A DNA stretch of 64,000 bases from UBA2040 sp963977135 (GCA_963977135.1 CAXBNN010000008.1:71451-135450); one strand, 5' to 3'; shown: positions 24,393-34,621, counted from the first letter of the stretch. Notes: generated from the sequence alone by a model not told the origin. Translations and numbers: made by a program.

Positions 24393-25639
24393 TAAAAGAG
24401 GCGACAGAAATATCAAATGATTTGATGGAAACGTTGAAATATGTGAACCAAAATTCACCATTTTATCGACGTATATTGGCCGATTTTGATTTCTCAGAAA
24501 CACTCGCAACTTCAGAATGGAGAGCTTTACCCTTCACGAACAAAGATGATCTTTCTGCAAACAATGAAGAATTTTTAAGTGTTCCATATACAGAAATTGC
24601 CGATTTTGTTACAACCTCTGGCACAACAGGTGATCCAGTGACAGTTTATCTTTCGCGTTCTGACCTGAAACGACTTGCATTAAACGAAAGAGATTCTTTG
24701 GTTTTAGCTGGCGTAAAAAAAGGCGACATAGTTCAATTAATGACAACCATCGATAGGCAATTTATGGCAGGAATGGCTTATTTCATGGGAGTTCAGGAAT
24801 TAGAAGCTGGGATGGTTCGAATCGGACCAGGCGTTCCAGAATTACAATGGGATTCAATTCAAAAGTACAGACCAAGAGTTCTAATTGCCGTTCCAAGCTT
24901 CATTCTAACGCTTATTGATTACGCGAAAAAGAAAGGCATAGATTTTAAAAATTCATCTGTAGAATCCATTGTTTGTATCGGGGAATCGGTTCGAACACCT
25001 GATTTTGAGTTGAATACTTTAGGGGAAAGAATATCAAACGATTGGCCTATCCAGTTGTATTCAACTTATGCATCGACTGAAATGGCTACGGCATTTACGG
25101 AATGTGAAGCACAAAAAGGTTGTCATTTAAATGATGAATTGTTATTTTTAGAAGTACTTGACGAAGAAGGTAATGAAGTTCAAAATGGGGCAGAAGGTGA
25201 AATAGTGATTACAACATTAGGCGTTACAGGAACTCCACTTCTGCGATACAAAACAGGCGACATCGCTAAAAGAATTACTGATCCTTGTTCATGTGGCAAA
25301 ACATCTGTGCGATTAGGTCCAATTGTTGGTAGAAAAAATCAGCTGATAAAGTTTAAAGGAACAAGTGTTTTTCCTCAAGCTATTTTTGATGTTTTTGAAG
25401 AATTCAATGAAGTAATTTGCTACAAAGTCATTGTCAAAAAGGATGATATTGGGAATGATAGTATCAACGTGTTATTGGCAAGGAATTTGGAGAATACAGA
25501 AGTCATTGAAGAAATTAAAAGAAAATGTAATTCTCGATTAAAAGTAATTCCTAATTTCGAGTATGAAGATTTGGAAAGAATTCAGGCTCAGGTTTATAAA
25601 AAGAATTTGCGTAAGCCTGAAAAAATAATTTTTGTTTAA
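24389..25639 (+). CDS. Phenylacetate-CoA ligase-like AMP-forming enzyme
   Basis: The adenylating-enzyme P-loop-like motif SGTTGDPVT lies near residue 75, and the later YSTYASTEMAT and LLRYKTGDI segments are those of PaaK-type ligases. A Cys-rich stretch (DPCSCGKTS) also fits this group. The ATG at 24389 overlaps the preceding TGA (ATGA), so translation is probably coupled; an ATG five codons earlier is possible. In a flexirubin cluster this enzyme most likely activates 4-coumarate (or a related aromatic acid) to a thioester on CoA or directly on ACP. Confidence 0.87.
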   Translation: MIKEATEISNDLMETLKYVNQNSPFYRRILADFDFSETLATSEWRALPFTNKDDLSANNEEFLSVPYTEIADFVTTSGTTGDPVTVYLSRSDLKRLALNERDSLVLAGVKKGDIVQLMTTIDRQFMAGMAYFMGVQELEAGMVRIGPGVPELQWDSIQKYRPRVLIAVPSFILTLIDYAKKKGIDFKNSSVESIVCIGESVRTPDFELNTLGERISNDWPIQLYSTYASTEMATAFTECEAQKGCHLNDELLFLEVLDEEGNEVQNGAEGEIVITTLGVTGTPLLRYKTGDIAKRITDPCSCGKTSVRLGPIVGRKNQLIKFKGTSVFPQAIFDVFEEFNEVICYKVIVKKDDIGNDSINVLLARNLENTEVIEEIKRKCNSRLKVIPNFEYEDLERIQAQVYKKNLRKPEKIIFV

Positions 25640-25655
25640 CTAAATACAATTTAAA

Positions 25656-26306
25656 ATGAAAAAGTATCTATTATTATCAATGTGCCTAGTTGGACTTTCG
25701 TTTGGAATGAAAGCACAAACAGTGGCAGATCTTTTAGGGAATTCGTATGTTCAAGTTACATGGTTAGGAATTGATTTTTCGCATGTAAAACTAATTGGTG
25801 AATTCAACCAATTTCAGGAAGCTGGTGAGACTGGTCCTGAACTTATTAAATCAAAATACTTCCCTGCGTGGAACGAATTGATTATCAAAGAATCGGATAA
25901 ATACAATGTTGCCGCTATGATTCGTAAGGAAAATGTAGAAATGAACATTGAGCCGATCATGAAAATTAATGCTAAAACTGATATTGCCGATTTAGAAGGT
26001 AGAGAGAATCCGAACTATACCGAAGAAGAGATCAGAGAATTTGTAAAAAAATACAATTTCGGAGATAAAGAAGGAATAGGTATGCTATTCATTGCAGAGT
26101 CGATGAATAAAACAGCTGTAACGGCTCGATATCACTTCGTGGCAATCAATTTGAGTAACAATGAAGTTATTTTGCAAGAATTATTTAATACAGTTCCAGG
26201 TGGATTCGGATTACGCAATTACTGGGCAAAATCTTTTTATTTGGTAATCGATGAAATTGAGGGTAAAAAATACAAACAGTGGAAAAAAGCTGCTGGGATT
26301 AAATAG
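25656..26306 (+). CDS. Exported protein of unknown function, flexirubin cluster
   Basis: The 216-residue protein has a signal peptide (residues 1-20, GMKAQ) and no recognisable catalytic motif. The body is an alpha/beta mix with acidic stretches. The gene starts 17 bases after the ligase gene and is followed by a strong terminator, so it is the last gene of the short operon from 22722. It may help handle the pigment in the periplasm, but this is a guess from position only. Confidence 0.65.
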   Translation: MKKYLLLSMCLVGLSFGMKAQTVADLLGNSYVQVTWLGIDFSHVKLIGEFNQFQEAGETGPELIKSKYFPAWNELIIKESDKYNVAAMIRKENVEMNIEPIMKINAKTDIADLEGRENPNYTEEEIREFVKKYNFGDKEGIGMLFIAESMNKTAVTARYHFVAINLSNNEVILQELFNTVPGGFGLRNYWAKSFYLVIDEIEGKKYKQWKKAAGIK

Positions 26307-26327
26307 TATTTTTTAATAAGGAGATTG

Positions 26328-26359
26328 AAGGATGAGTTCGAAAGAATTCATCCTTTTTT
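26328..26359. terminator. Bidirectional terminator with GAAA loop
   Basis: A twelve-base-pair stem (AAGGATGAGTTC with GAATTCATCCTT, one G-T pair) closed by GAAA is followed by six T residues. It separates the convergent operons ending at 26306 and 26358. Confidence 0.85.
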
Positions 26360-27593
26360 ATGTTGTTTTGGGTGTAACGATATTCATCACCTTATTCAAG
26401 GTTTGCAATAAGGTAGAATGCTTTTTAACAAATGGATTTGTTTCGTCCCAAACATAACCTGCTAAAACAGAGCAAATTTGTCTACGGAAATCATCATTCG
26501 TGTTTTTAGAGAAGAAAATATTTTGCAATGAACCATCATACCAGCCATTTACATAACTTCTGAAAACGTCAATTCCTTTTTGCAAATAGGAACTGTAATC
26601 TTGGAAATCGACATCTTCACCTTTCAAATGTGTGCCTACTATTTCAGCGGCTTTATATCCAGATGTTATTGCAAGTGTTACTCCTGAACTGAAAATTGGA
26701 TCTAAAAACTCGGTGCTATTTCCGCATAAAATATACCCTTCTCCATACAGTTGTTTTACTGAAACAGAGTAGTTCGTTACTTTCATCGGTTCAAACTTGT
26801 ATTCAGCGTCAACATAACGATCAGAAAGACCCGGAAAAGTACTAACCAATTCCTTGTATTTCTTTCCACCATTTTCAGCACATTCTTCCACAAAAGTTGA
26901 ATCACCGACTATACCAACAGAAGCTGTTCCGTCAGAAAACGGAATGGACCAAATCCAAGAAGTATTGTTGTTGAAGGAATGTACGAAAATGTTGTTTCCT
27001 GCGATATCTGTTCGTTTACTGTCATCTAAATGCGAAAAAACAGCACTTCGAGGTGGCGTAGGAACCGGAACTTCCAAATCGAACATTCTTGGTAAAACAC
27101 GTCCATAACCACTAGCATCCATGACAAAGCGAGAAGTTAGTTTTTGTTCATTTCCTTCTGAATCGCGATACGTAACGGTTTGAATTTCTGGGCTTGTTTT
27201 AACATCCAAAACTTCTGCTTTGAATTCTAAATTGGCACCTTTTTTCTCTGTTTCAATGGCCAATGCGTGATCAAATTGAGCTCTTTTTACCTGATAAGTA
27301 TATTTCCAACCGTCTGTATATTGATTATCGAAACGGAAGTCGCAAAGTTCGTCGTTATGATAAAAGCATGCGCCAGATTTAACTTGAAAATTCAAATCTT
27401 CAACACATTTTAATAGTCCCAATTCGTCCAAATAATCCATGCAATGTGGCAATAAGCTTTCGCCAATTACAAAACGTGGAAATTGCATTTTCTCTAGAAT
27501 TTTAACTGTGAAACCTTGCTGTATTAGTTTACATGCTGCAGTAGTTCCAGCAGGACCCGCGCCGATTATTATGATGTCAAAATTTGTTGTCAT
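26358..27593 (-). CDS. Flavin-dependent halogenase/monooxygenase family protein
   Basis: A Rossmann FAD motif (GAGPAG, residues 11-16) is followed by GESLLPH (44-50), Lys72 in VKSGACF, and WIWSIP (213-218). The WxWxIP motif and the K-x-G-A-x-F segment are marks of flavin-dependent halogenases acting on phenolic or carrier-bound substrates; geranylgeranyl reductase-like oxidoreductases are the other possibility. Some flexirubins are chlorinated, so halogenation of the aryl ring is a reasonable inference. The GTG/ATG region overlaps the stop of the upstream gene by 17 bases, so it is the last gene of the leftward operon. Confidence 0.8.
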   Translation of the reverse strand: MTTNFDIIIIGAGPAGTTAACKLIQQGFTVKILEKMQFPRFVIGESLLPHCMDYLDELGLLKCVEDLNFQVKSGACFYHNDELCDFRFDNQYTDGWKYTYQVKRAQFDHALAIETEKKGANLEFKAEVLDVKTSPEIQTVTYRDSEGNEQKLTSRFVMDASGYGRVLPRMFDLEVPVPTPPRSAVFSHLDDSKRTDIAGNNIFVHSFNNNTSWIWSIPFSDGTASVGIVGDSTFVEECAENGGKKYKELVSTFPGLSDRYVDAEYKFEPMKVTNYSVSVKQLYGEGYILCGNSTEFLDPIFSSGVTLAITSGYKAAEIVGTHLKGEDVDFQDYSSYLQKGIDVFRSYVNGWYDGSLQNIFFSKNTNDDFRRQICSVLAGYVWDETNPFVKKHSTLLQTLNKVMNIVTPKTT

Positions 27594-29115
27594 GCGCGTT
27601 GATGTTTTGAATCGTATTTTCTGGGTCTATAAAGTTGAAACAAGTCACAAAGGCTCCGATTGTTGCACCTAAGATACCATGAAATATGATATTTTGTCCA
27701 GTTAAATATAAATTTGGAATACGCGTTCTTGTATTTATTGAAGTAGCAATTGGGTTACGAAAGCTTTTCATAATTCCATATAATGATCCTTCTGGAGTTC
27801 CTATGTAATCTTTATAGGTCAAAGGAGTGGAACTATAAACGTTATTTATTGCTTCTCGGAATCCAGGGTATCTCGACTCCATTCTAGCCATAACCTTTTC
27901 TTCTTTCATTTTTTTAAACTCATGGTAAGCAGCGTCACGCTCAGATGGTTTAAGTCTTGTATTAAAGGTATCTTCCCATTTTTTAACTTCATCAATAGAC
28001 ATGTATGCCATCACGCATATTGATTCTGCATATTCTTCAGATTTAGAAGAAGATGGTGTGCAGACATACAAGGCTTGTGGCCACGTTTCTTGAGTATAGT
28101 TCACTACATCCCAACAATCATCGGTAAAATGCTCATAAATATTGTGATTGATATAGGGAAACGATTTCTCTTTTAATGAAAAGTATACCATGAAAGAAGA
28201 AACTGTATTTTCCAATTTCAAAATTCTATCTCTATACGCAGGACGGAAATTTTCTTTTCCAAAAATAGTAATGGTCAAAGCTGGATGCAAATTGGAAATG
28301 AAGTTCTTTGCAAAATACTGAGAACCATCTTCACACTCAACGGAACTTGCAGAACGATCTGAATTATAATTCGCTTTTACGACTTCTTTCCTTTTTAAAA
28401 CTTCTCCGCCGTGTTTTCTTAATTCACGCACAAGTAATTTGGAAATTTGCGAACCTCCATCAATCATTCGGTAACTGCCTTGTATATAACTATTTAATAT
28501 TAACGCGAGAACATAAAAAGGAGTGGTTTCTTTATCTCCGGCGTATAGCATACCTGTGCCCAACAAAACTTCGCGGAGTTCTTTATTCTCAGTCAAACTA
28601 TCAACAAATTCCCAAGCGGAGATTTCTAGAACCTCGGGCGTATCGATGTAGTTATCCTCTTCGTTTAGCTTAAGGTTGTACAAGGGAAAGAAATCGCACA
28701 TTTCCTTAATCTTGCCACAAAACTTTAGAATAGCTGTCTCTTCTTTGGGGAAAAGGTCAATTAATTGAGAAGAAAATTTCTCGTAGCCTTGGCCATAAGG
28801 ATAAGATTTTCCATTCGGCAATCTGACTTTGTCGAAACAATCTCTATCCAACGATTTCATATTCAAAGAATCAAAAATACCGAGATACTTGAACATTTTG
28901 TTTAGGTTTTGACCTTCATCCAAACCGCCAACATAATGCACCCCTGTATCAAAAACACACTTATCGCGACTGAAAACTTGCAATGCACCACCTATCTGAT
29001 GATTCTTTTCCAGAACCAGAACAGAATAATTGTTTTTCGCCAAAATAACAGCAGAGGACAAACCGCCCATTCCGCTGCCAACAATAACAAAATCATATAT
29101 TTTTTTATCTCCCAT
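27577..29115 (-). CDS. CrtI/phytoene desaturase-like FAD-dependent oxidoreductase 1
   Basis: The N-terminus has the FAD dinucleotide motif GSGMGGLSSAV and the LVLEKNHQIGGAL segment of the phytoene desaturase/retinol saturase group. The C-terminal FAD-binding part LYLTGQNIIFHGILGATIGA also fits. The length of 512 residues is normal. It starts at a TAATG overlap with the MMPL fusion gene. Here it would act on the polyene or the dialkylresorcinol half, not on carotenoids, since no other carotenoid gene is nearby. Confidence 0.85.
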   Translation of the reverse strand: MGDKKIYDFVIVGSGMGGLSSAVILAKNNYSVLVLEKNHQIGGALQVFSRDKCVFDTGVHYVGGLDEGQNLNKMFKYLGIFDSLNMKSLDRDCFDKVRLPNGKSYPYGQGYEKFSSQLIDLFPKEETAILKFCGKIKEMCDFFPLYNLKLNEEDNYIDTPEVLEISAWEFVDSLTENKELREVLLGTGMLYAGDKETTPFYVLALILNSYIQGSYRMIDGGSQISKLLVRELRKHGGEVLKRKEVVKANYNSDRSASSVECEDGSQYFAKNFISNLHPALTITIFGKENFRPAYRDRILKLENTVSSFMVYFSLKEKSFPYINHNIYEHFTDDCWDVVNYTQETWPQALYVCTPSSSKSEEYAESICVMAYMSIDEVKKWEDTFNTRLKPSERDAAYHEFKKMKEEKVMARMESRYPGFREAINNVYSSTPLTYKDYIGTPEGSLYGIMKSFRNPIATSINTRTRIPNLYLTGQNIIFHGILGATIGAFVTCFNFIDPENTIQNINAHDNKF

Positions 29116-32100
29116 TAATCTCTCTTTCGTAAGATTATTAAAACATTCGATGTAGTTTTTGAATGTTTTTGAATTTCAATTTCTAAATTGTTTTTCTTGG
29201 CAAATTCTTGCATATCCTCCTCAGAAATGAATTCCAAAGGATGCTCGGCTTTATTAAACCCAAACACTTTTGTCGAGAAGAATTCGGTCAATTTTGTCAT
29301 TTTATACGAACGTTCTTCACCTTTTAAGCCATCACGAATCATCAAAATTCCATTGGCGTTCAATTTACCAACTATTTTTTGAAGTAAGTTGTCTTGGTCG
29401 CTTTTTGGTAAATAATGTAATACGTCGTTTAAAAATAGAACGTCGCAAGCCTGAACATCGACTTGTCGAATATCATTACTCTCGAAACTTAGGTCTTTCT
29501 TAATTGTTATTGCGTGTTCGGCAATTTCAATTTTGTCCTTGTCGTAGTCTATTCCTTTTATTATTCTTTCGTTATTTCTATAGTAGAGATAATGACTCAA
29601 ATATCCATAACCGCATCCGAAATCATAAATCACTTTTCTGTCATCAATGAGTTTATCGTAAAATGCAAAATTTGCTTTTTCTAATCTCCATTTTACGCGA
29701 ACGTACCATTCTAAAATTGGACCTTTTAAAACGAAATTCTTCAAAAGAATAGGTCCCCAGAAATCTGTTCCGCCATGTTCTTTTTTAGTTTCAGCCATTC
29801 CTTCAACCATTACCCTTTTAGCAATTTTTGTCGTCTGAGAGTAGGTAATGTTCTCATCGTATGGAATTAGATCTAGCGCTTTAATGGTAATTTTCCCTCT
29901 GTTGATTAAGATATCATTTTTAGGATTGGCTTCGTGTGCTCCGCTGATTACGATTGGTTGAATATCCATTTGCAATTCATTCGCAATGTGGAACGCTCCT
30001 TTGTGAAAACGATTCATTGTTCCATCTTTACTTCGTGTCCCTTCAGGGAAAATAACTACTTGATAACCTTCCGCTATACGCTCTCGAATTTGTTTCAAAT
30101 TGTCATCGGCTCCTTCTTTTGCAAACGGGAATCCTGCATAGCGAATAAATAGTCCAAAAACTGGGGAATTATATACCCAACTTTTCACCATGATCACAGT
30201 TTTCGGATTAATCATCAGAACAAGTAGTATGTCCAAAAACGAGCTATGATTGGCAATAATAATGTTTGGTTTACTGAAATCGATTTTGTCAACCAAGACT
30301 TCCTTTTTAATATGAAAGCCTGCATAAATAGTTGATTTCGCTAATCTGGAAACCAAGAAATTTAAAAACTGTCGCTTTTTCACCTTTTTTATGGGTAAAG
30401 GGAAAAGAACGAAAACGACCAATAGAGTCAAAAATATGCTGCCAAAAAGAAAATAAGTGTAAAGGAAAATACTATACAATAAAGTGAAAAACGTTATCGG
30501 AGGCTTTCCTTGATTGGTTCTGTTAAACACGAAGAGATTGAACAATAGTGGCTGGACAAATAGAGTGATAATTAATATTGTAGAGATCCCAATTATGCTC
30601 ACCAAAGCAATTGAATTTATAGCTGGATGATGAGCAAAAATCAAGACACCAGTGCCCAGTAATGTTGTTATTCCTGAAAGTATAATAGCCGATCGATATG
30701 ATTTATATGAGTCACTTCCTGTTTTATACTGCTGCATCAATCCATCAGTGGTGAATATGCTAAAATCATCGCCTAAACCGAAAATGAAAGTGGTAATTAT
30801 AATGTTGACGAAATTGAATTTGATATCCAAAAGGTTGGTGATACCCAAGATCCAAATCCAAGCCAAAAGCATTGGTAGGAAAGCGAATAATGCCAATTCT
30901 ATTCTTCCATAAATAATTAACAAAGTAATGAAAACCAGTAAGACAGAGAAGAGCAAAAGGAAATTAAAATCGTTTTGAACCGAAGTCAACATCATTTCTG
31001 TTATTTCGGAAATATCTAAAATAAATGCTCCATCAACCGAGTGAATTTTCACTTTACACTCAGCTAATTTTCCTCTATCAATGACTATACTAGTGATATA
31101 CGATTGCTCGTTTTCAGAAGAAAATTGAAATTTAGTTAGTCCTAAATCTTGAGCCAAGGATTCACCTTTTTCTGGATCAAAAGTATTTTCAGAAATCCAT
31201 TTGTAAAAAGGATCAAATGCAGTTGAAGAAAAATTGTTTTGCGCTGATGCTTCAGCAATATCTTTTTCAACCTGATCTTTCCGCGAGGACCAAAAAGTCA
31301 ACCAATTTCTTTCTCCTTGGGCAATTTTCTCCTGATTAGGTAAATACGGCGCGGTAGAAATCAATTCACTTATGCCTAGTTCTTTCCGGTTTGTTTGAAG
31401 CGTGTCGAATATTTCTGCATTCAATGCTCTCGCTTTGTCTTCGGATGTTGCAGAGGCAATAACGTAAAACTTTTTATCATCATTCGGGTTGATTCCCGTA
31501 TAGAATGCTTCTTTCTTTTTCAATTCATCAGTATGAAAAGAAAGTCGGTTGACATCGGCATCAAATGAGGCGTCGAACCCGCGAAATAGTGAGCCAGCCG
31601 TTATGAAAATCACTAACAAAATTCCAATTCTCAGGACCATTTTAGGCAGCTTTCGATCTTTCGTTTTTTGAACTGAATTAGGCAGATTAACCTTTAATAG
31701 TACAAAGATTACTGGTTGAAGAAGTAATGTAAATAAAACAGAACCCAAAAGAGTAAAAAGAGCGATCATTCCAAAATTTTGGAGAATCACAGATTCAGCA
31801 AAAAGCAGAGCGCCAAGCGCTGCAATGGTCGTGAAGCTTCCAATAATCATTGGTGCAGAGACATCTTTTATGGTTGAAAGAATATCTCCAGAATGTTTAT
31901 AATGTGTAAAGAAATGGAACGAATAATCGAGGACAATTCCTAAAAGAACAGAAGCTGTTGCTAAAGAAATGGAGCTTATGTCAGGTTGTAAATATCCAAC
32001 CATTCCCAATCCGCACAAGACGCCAAATACAGCTGGCAGTAAAAAATAAAAAGGTGCGAGGAGACTGCGGTAATATAAGACGAGGAGCAAAAGAATCAAG

Positions 32101-32918
32101 CCGAGACTTAAAAAAGCCGTCAAATAAGTATCCGCTTTAACTTGTCGAGCGTTTTCAACGGCAATTTGGAATGTTCCAAAGAAATCGAAGTTCAGTTTCT
32201 CTTTTGCGTTGAGCTTAGTTTTGAAAGATTCTAAATCGTCGTTGAGTTGATACAATGCTTTAGTATCATTTCTGTCAGGAACAATGCTCGCAAAGAATAG
32301 TATAGACTTTTCATCTTGCGTATAAACCAAACCATCTTTTACAACGTAAGCACCTTTTCCTTCTTCAGGACGAACGTTTTCTAATTGCTCATTGGCGATT
32401 CCTAAAGGATCTTGTGCAATGAAACTTTTCATGAAAAAGCCATCGCTTCCTTCTAGTTTCTTCGCATCGTTAGCTAAGGATTGTGCTATGGAAGTTTTTG
32501 TTATTTTACGCTCTATTTCTTCGTAATCAATTGGATGCGCATTTAGAACAAACGATTTTTGAAAATAACGAATCAGTTTTTTTTCATTCACATTTCGGTA
32601 AATGATCAAATCTGATATTCGACCTTCAAACTGAGTATTTAACTGTTCTTCGAGATTAATTAGTTTATCCTCTAGTTCATCTTCATCTTGAATTGCATCT
32701 ATTGAAAAAATGATTTGTTTGTTTAGCGAATTTTCTTGAACGATTTTATTAAAACGCTGATATTGTTCGCTTTTTGGAAAAATAGAATACAAGTCTTCAT
32801 TTATATTCAATTTTCCAACCCCGATTATCAAAAAGGAGACAATAGCAAGAAATAGCACCACAAAAAATAGTGGTTTCGAAATGAAAAATCGAACGATATT
32901 TGCAAATAATTTGCCCAT
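29115..32918 (-). CDS. Trifunctional MMPL transporter/lysophospholipid acyltransferase/methyltransferase
   Basis: Three parts are fused in 1267 residues. Residues 1 to about 850 form an MMPL/RND-type exporter with one N-terminal helix, two groups of five or six membrane helices (about 265-410 and 640-790) and two periplasmic loops. Residues about 870-1060 hold a PlsC-type acyltransferase (NHSSFLD at 890-896, FPEGTRS near 957). Residues about 1095-1267 form a class I SAM methyltransferase (DFGCGYGYLS). This combination is known from flexirubin-type clusters. The exporter probably moves the pigment or its lipid-linked precursor to the outer membrane. The acyltransferase could form the ester and the methyltransferase decorate the ring. 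Confidence 0.9.
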   Translation of the reverse strand: MGKLFANIVRFFISKPLFFVVLFLAIVSFLIIGVGKLNINEDLYSIFPKSEQYQRFNKIVQENSLNKQIIFSIDAIQDEDELEDKLINLEEQLNTQFEGRISDLIIYRNVNEKKLIRYFQKSFVLNAHPIDYEEIERKITKTSIAQSLANDAKKLEGSDGFFMKSFIAQDPLGIANEQLENVRPEEGKGAYVVKDGLVYTQDEKSILFFASIVPDRNDTKALYQLNDDLESFKTKLNAKEKLNFDFFGTFQIAVENARQVKADTYLTAFLSLGLILLLLVLYYRSLLAPFYFLLPAVFGVLCGLGMVGYLQPDISSISLATASVLLGIVLDYSFHFFTHYKHSGDILSTIKDVSAPMIIGSFTTIAALGALLFAESVILQNFGMIALFTLLGSVLFTLLLQPVIFVLLKVNLPNSVQKTKDRKLPKMVLRIGILLVIFITAGSLFRGFDASFDADVNRLSFHTDELKKKEAFYTGINPNDDKKFYVIASATSEDKARALNAEIFDTLQTNRKELGISELISTAPYLPNQEKIAQGERNWLTFWSSRKDQVEKDIAEASAQNNFSSTAFDPFYKWISENTFDPEKGESLAQDLGLTKFQFSSENEQSYITSIVIDRGKLAECKVKIHSVDGAFILDISEITEMMLTSVQNDFNFLLLFSVLLVFITLLIIYGRIELALFAFLPMLLAWIWILGITNLLDIKFNFVNIIITTFIFGLGDDFSIFTTDGLMQQYKTGSDSYKSYRSAIILSGITTLLGTGVLIFAHHPAINSIALVSIIGISTILIITLFVQPLLFNLFVFNRTNQGKPPITFFTLLYSIFLYTYFLFGSIFLTLLVVFVLFPLPIKKVKKRQFLNFLVSRLAKSTIYAGFHIKKEVLVDKIDFSKPNIIIANHSSFLDILLVLMINPKTVIMVKSWVYNSPVFGLFIRYAGFPFAKEGADDNLKQIRERIAEGYQVVIFPEGTRSKDGTMNRFHKGAFHIANELQMDIQPIVISGAHEANPKNDILINRGKITIKALDLIPYDENITYSQTTKIAKRVMVEGMAETKKEHGGTDFWGPILLKNFVLKGPILEWYVRVKWRLEKANFAFYDKLIDDRKVIYDFGCGYGYLSHYLYYRNNERIIKGIDYDKDKIEIAEHAITIKKDLSFESNDIRQVDVQACDVLFLNDVLHYLPKSDQDNLLQKIVGKLNANGILMIRDGLKGEERSYKMTKLTEFFSTKVFGFNKAEHPLEFISEEDMQEFAKKNNLEIEIQKHSKTTSNVLIILRKRD

Positions 32919-32947
32919 TTATTCGTATTCTAAAATCTTAAGATTAG

Positions 32948-34549
32948 TTATTTAAGCCAAGTTTTTGGATACTTGACCATTTTATTATACTCTTCCTTAT
33001 TTTTATCTTTCAGCACCATTAATGATGAGTTATATGCTGCTTTAACAGCAATCGGAACTCCTCCGCCTAATTCAGCCCAATGTCCACCAATAATCAAATT
33101 TTTCACGGGTGATTTGTAGTGCGCTACTTTGGATTGCATATTGCGTTTTCCAGGTCGGGTCCCCATCATTGAGCCGTCTTTGTTATGCGTATAACGGTGA
33201 TAAGTAACAGGTGTTGCTACTTCGTAGAACTCGATATGCTTGCGTAAATCTGGACAAACTTCTTTTTCTATGCGCTCAAAAATAATTTGAGCATAATCGT
33301 CCTTTAGCTTTTTGTACTCTTCCGTTCTAACGTATTCACCCTTGTCATTAAGCGTTGTTTTCCAGTTGTTTTCATAATCCATCCAAGCCGGCACGAAAAT
33401 ATTCAAGGTACCACTTCCTTCGGGTGCTAAGGTTTTGTCGCGTATTGTCGGTGCTAAAATACTTATGAATGATTTATGCGGATCACCAGAACTATGTTCC
33501 ATTCTAGAAGTTTCCTGATTGTAGATGTACAACATCAAATCTTCAAAACCTAAACTTTCGGCAGTGCAATTTAAGGCAACAGAAATGGTTAAAGAGGAAC
33601 TATACAATTCCGAATCATCCATTTTCTGTTTTATTTTTTCTGGGACAACATCCGGAGGAAGAAGTTTTTTGTATACCGTTTCTACATCACATGCTGCAAT
33701 ACAATGCGTAGCTGTGATTGAATATTCTTTGTGTCGTTTTTTATACGTTACACCTTTAAAGGTTCCGTTTTCGATATTGACTTTTGTGACTTCAGCGCTC
33801 AAAATTACTTCTGAACCATTATCGATTTTATTGATTTGTTCTTCCAGCCAAATAGGAATAACCTTACTTCCACCAATTGGAGGATTTTGGTAATCTTTGT
33901 TATAAGCCCAAGCAATTGGAAATAAGCATGAAAGTAAATCTATTTCAGAACAGAACAAGTCTAGCATTTTTTCGTCCTTGAAAAATTTCTTCAAACCTTT
34001 ACGGACGCCTTTTTCACCGCCATGAAGAGCATATTTGATTAGTGGACGAATGATTCGAAGTTGATTCAGTTTGTAGAGCATTTTATTTATGCCTCCAACG
34101 GTTTCATAGCTCAAGAAAAATTGCGGGAAATTATCAGATACTTTAGCAACCGTTTGAGCGGCTCTAAAAAACTTTTCGATTCCCTTTTTTTCATGAGGGA
34201 AATCATGAATCAGTTTAGCTTTTAGTTCTTCAGGATTATTGCTTAAGGTGTAGTCGTAATTTTTATTAACGTGTTTGTGAATGGTATTCATAGTTATTGG
34301 GCGCGGATAATCGTCCCCCAAATATTCAAACACCTTTGTAACAGTTCCTTCAGGTCCACATTGATTTAACCAGTGAATGGCTGTGTCAAATATAAAACCC
34401 TTACGGTCAAACCCTTGCAAATACCCTCCAATGAGGTAGTGACGCTCGAGAACACATACTTTTAAACCTGATTTGGCGAGTAAGGCGGCAGCTGTTAATC
34501 CACTTACTCCCGAGCCAATGATAATAACATCATAGTCATTTTTTACCAT
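32948..34549 (-). CDS. CrtI/phytoene desaturase-like FAD-dependent oxidoreductase 2
   Basis: The 533-residue protein starts with GSGVSGLTAAALLAKSG and VLERHYLIGGYLQGF, the FAD motif of the carotenoid desaturase/isomerase group, and ends with NLIIGGHWAELGGGVPIAVK. It is the first gene of the leftward operon, 29 bases before the MMPL fusion gene. It shares the fold with the enzyme at 27577-29115 but is clearly divergent. It is divergent from the methyltransferase gene across a 158-base promoter region. Confidence 0.85.
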   Translation of the reverse strand: MVKNDYDVIIIGSGVSGLTAAALLAKSGLKVCVLERHYLIGGYLQGFDRKGFIFDTAIHWLNQCGPEGTVTKVFEYLGDDYPRPITMNTIHKHVNKNYDYTLSNNPEELKAKLIHDFPHEKKGIEKFFRAAQTVAKVSDNFPQFFLSYETVGGINKMLYKLNQLRIIRPLIKYALHGGEKGVRKGLKKFFKDEKMLDLFCSEIDLLSCLFPIAWAYNKDYQNPPIGGSKVIPIWLEEQINKIDNGSEVILSAEVTKVNIENGTFKGVTYKKRHKEYSITATHCIAACDVETVYKKLLPPDVVPEKIKQKMDDSELYSSSLTISVALNCTAESLGFEDLMLYIYNQETSRMEHSSGDPHKSFISILAPTIRDKTLAPEGSGTLNIFVPAWMDYENNWKTTLNDKGEYVRTEEYKKLKDDYAQIIFERIEKEVCPDLRKHIEFYEVATPVTYHRYTHNKDGSMMGTRPGKRNMQSKVAHYKSPVKNLIIGGHWAELGGGVPIAVKAAYNSSLMVLKDKNKEEYNKMVKYPKTWLK

Positions 34550-34621
34550 AGTTTGTAAAAGTAATAAATTGCAAGAATATGCTTGGTTTAAAAGGTCTTT
34601 TCTCCAGCATATTAAAACACT

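Noticed and set aside
27577..34549. Carotenoid biosynthesis cluster
   Set aside because: CrtI-like enzymes are present, but there is no phytoene synthase, cyclase or isoprenoid synthase; the context is flexirubin.
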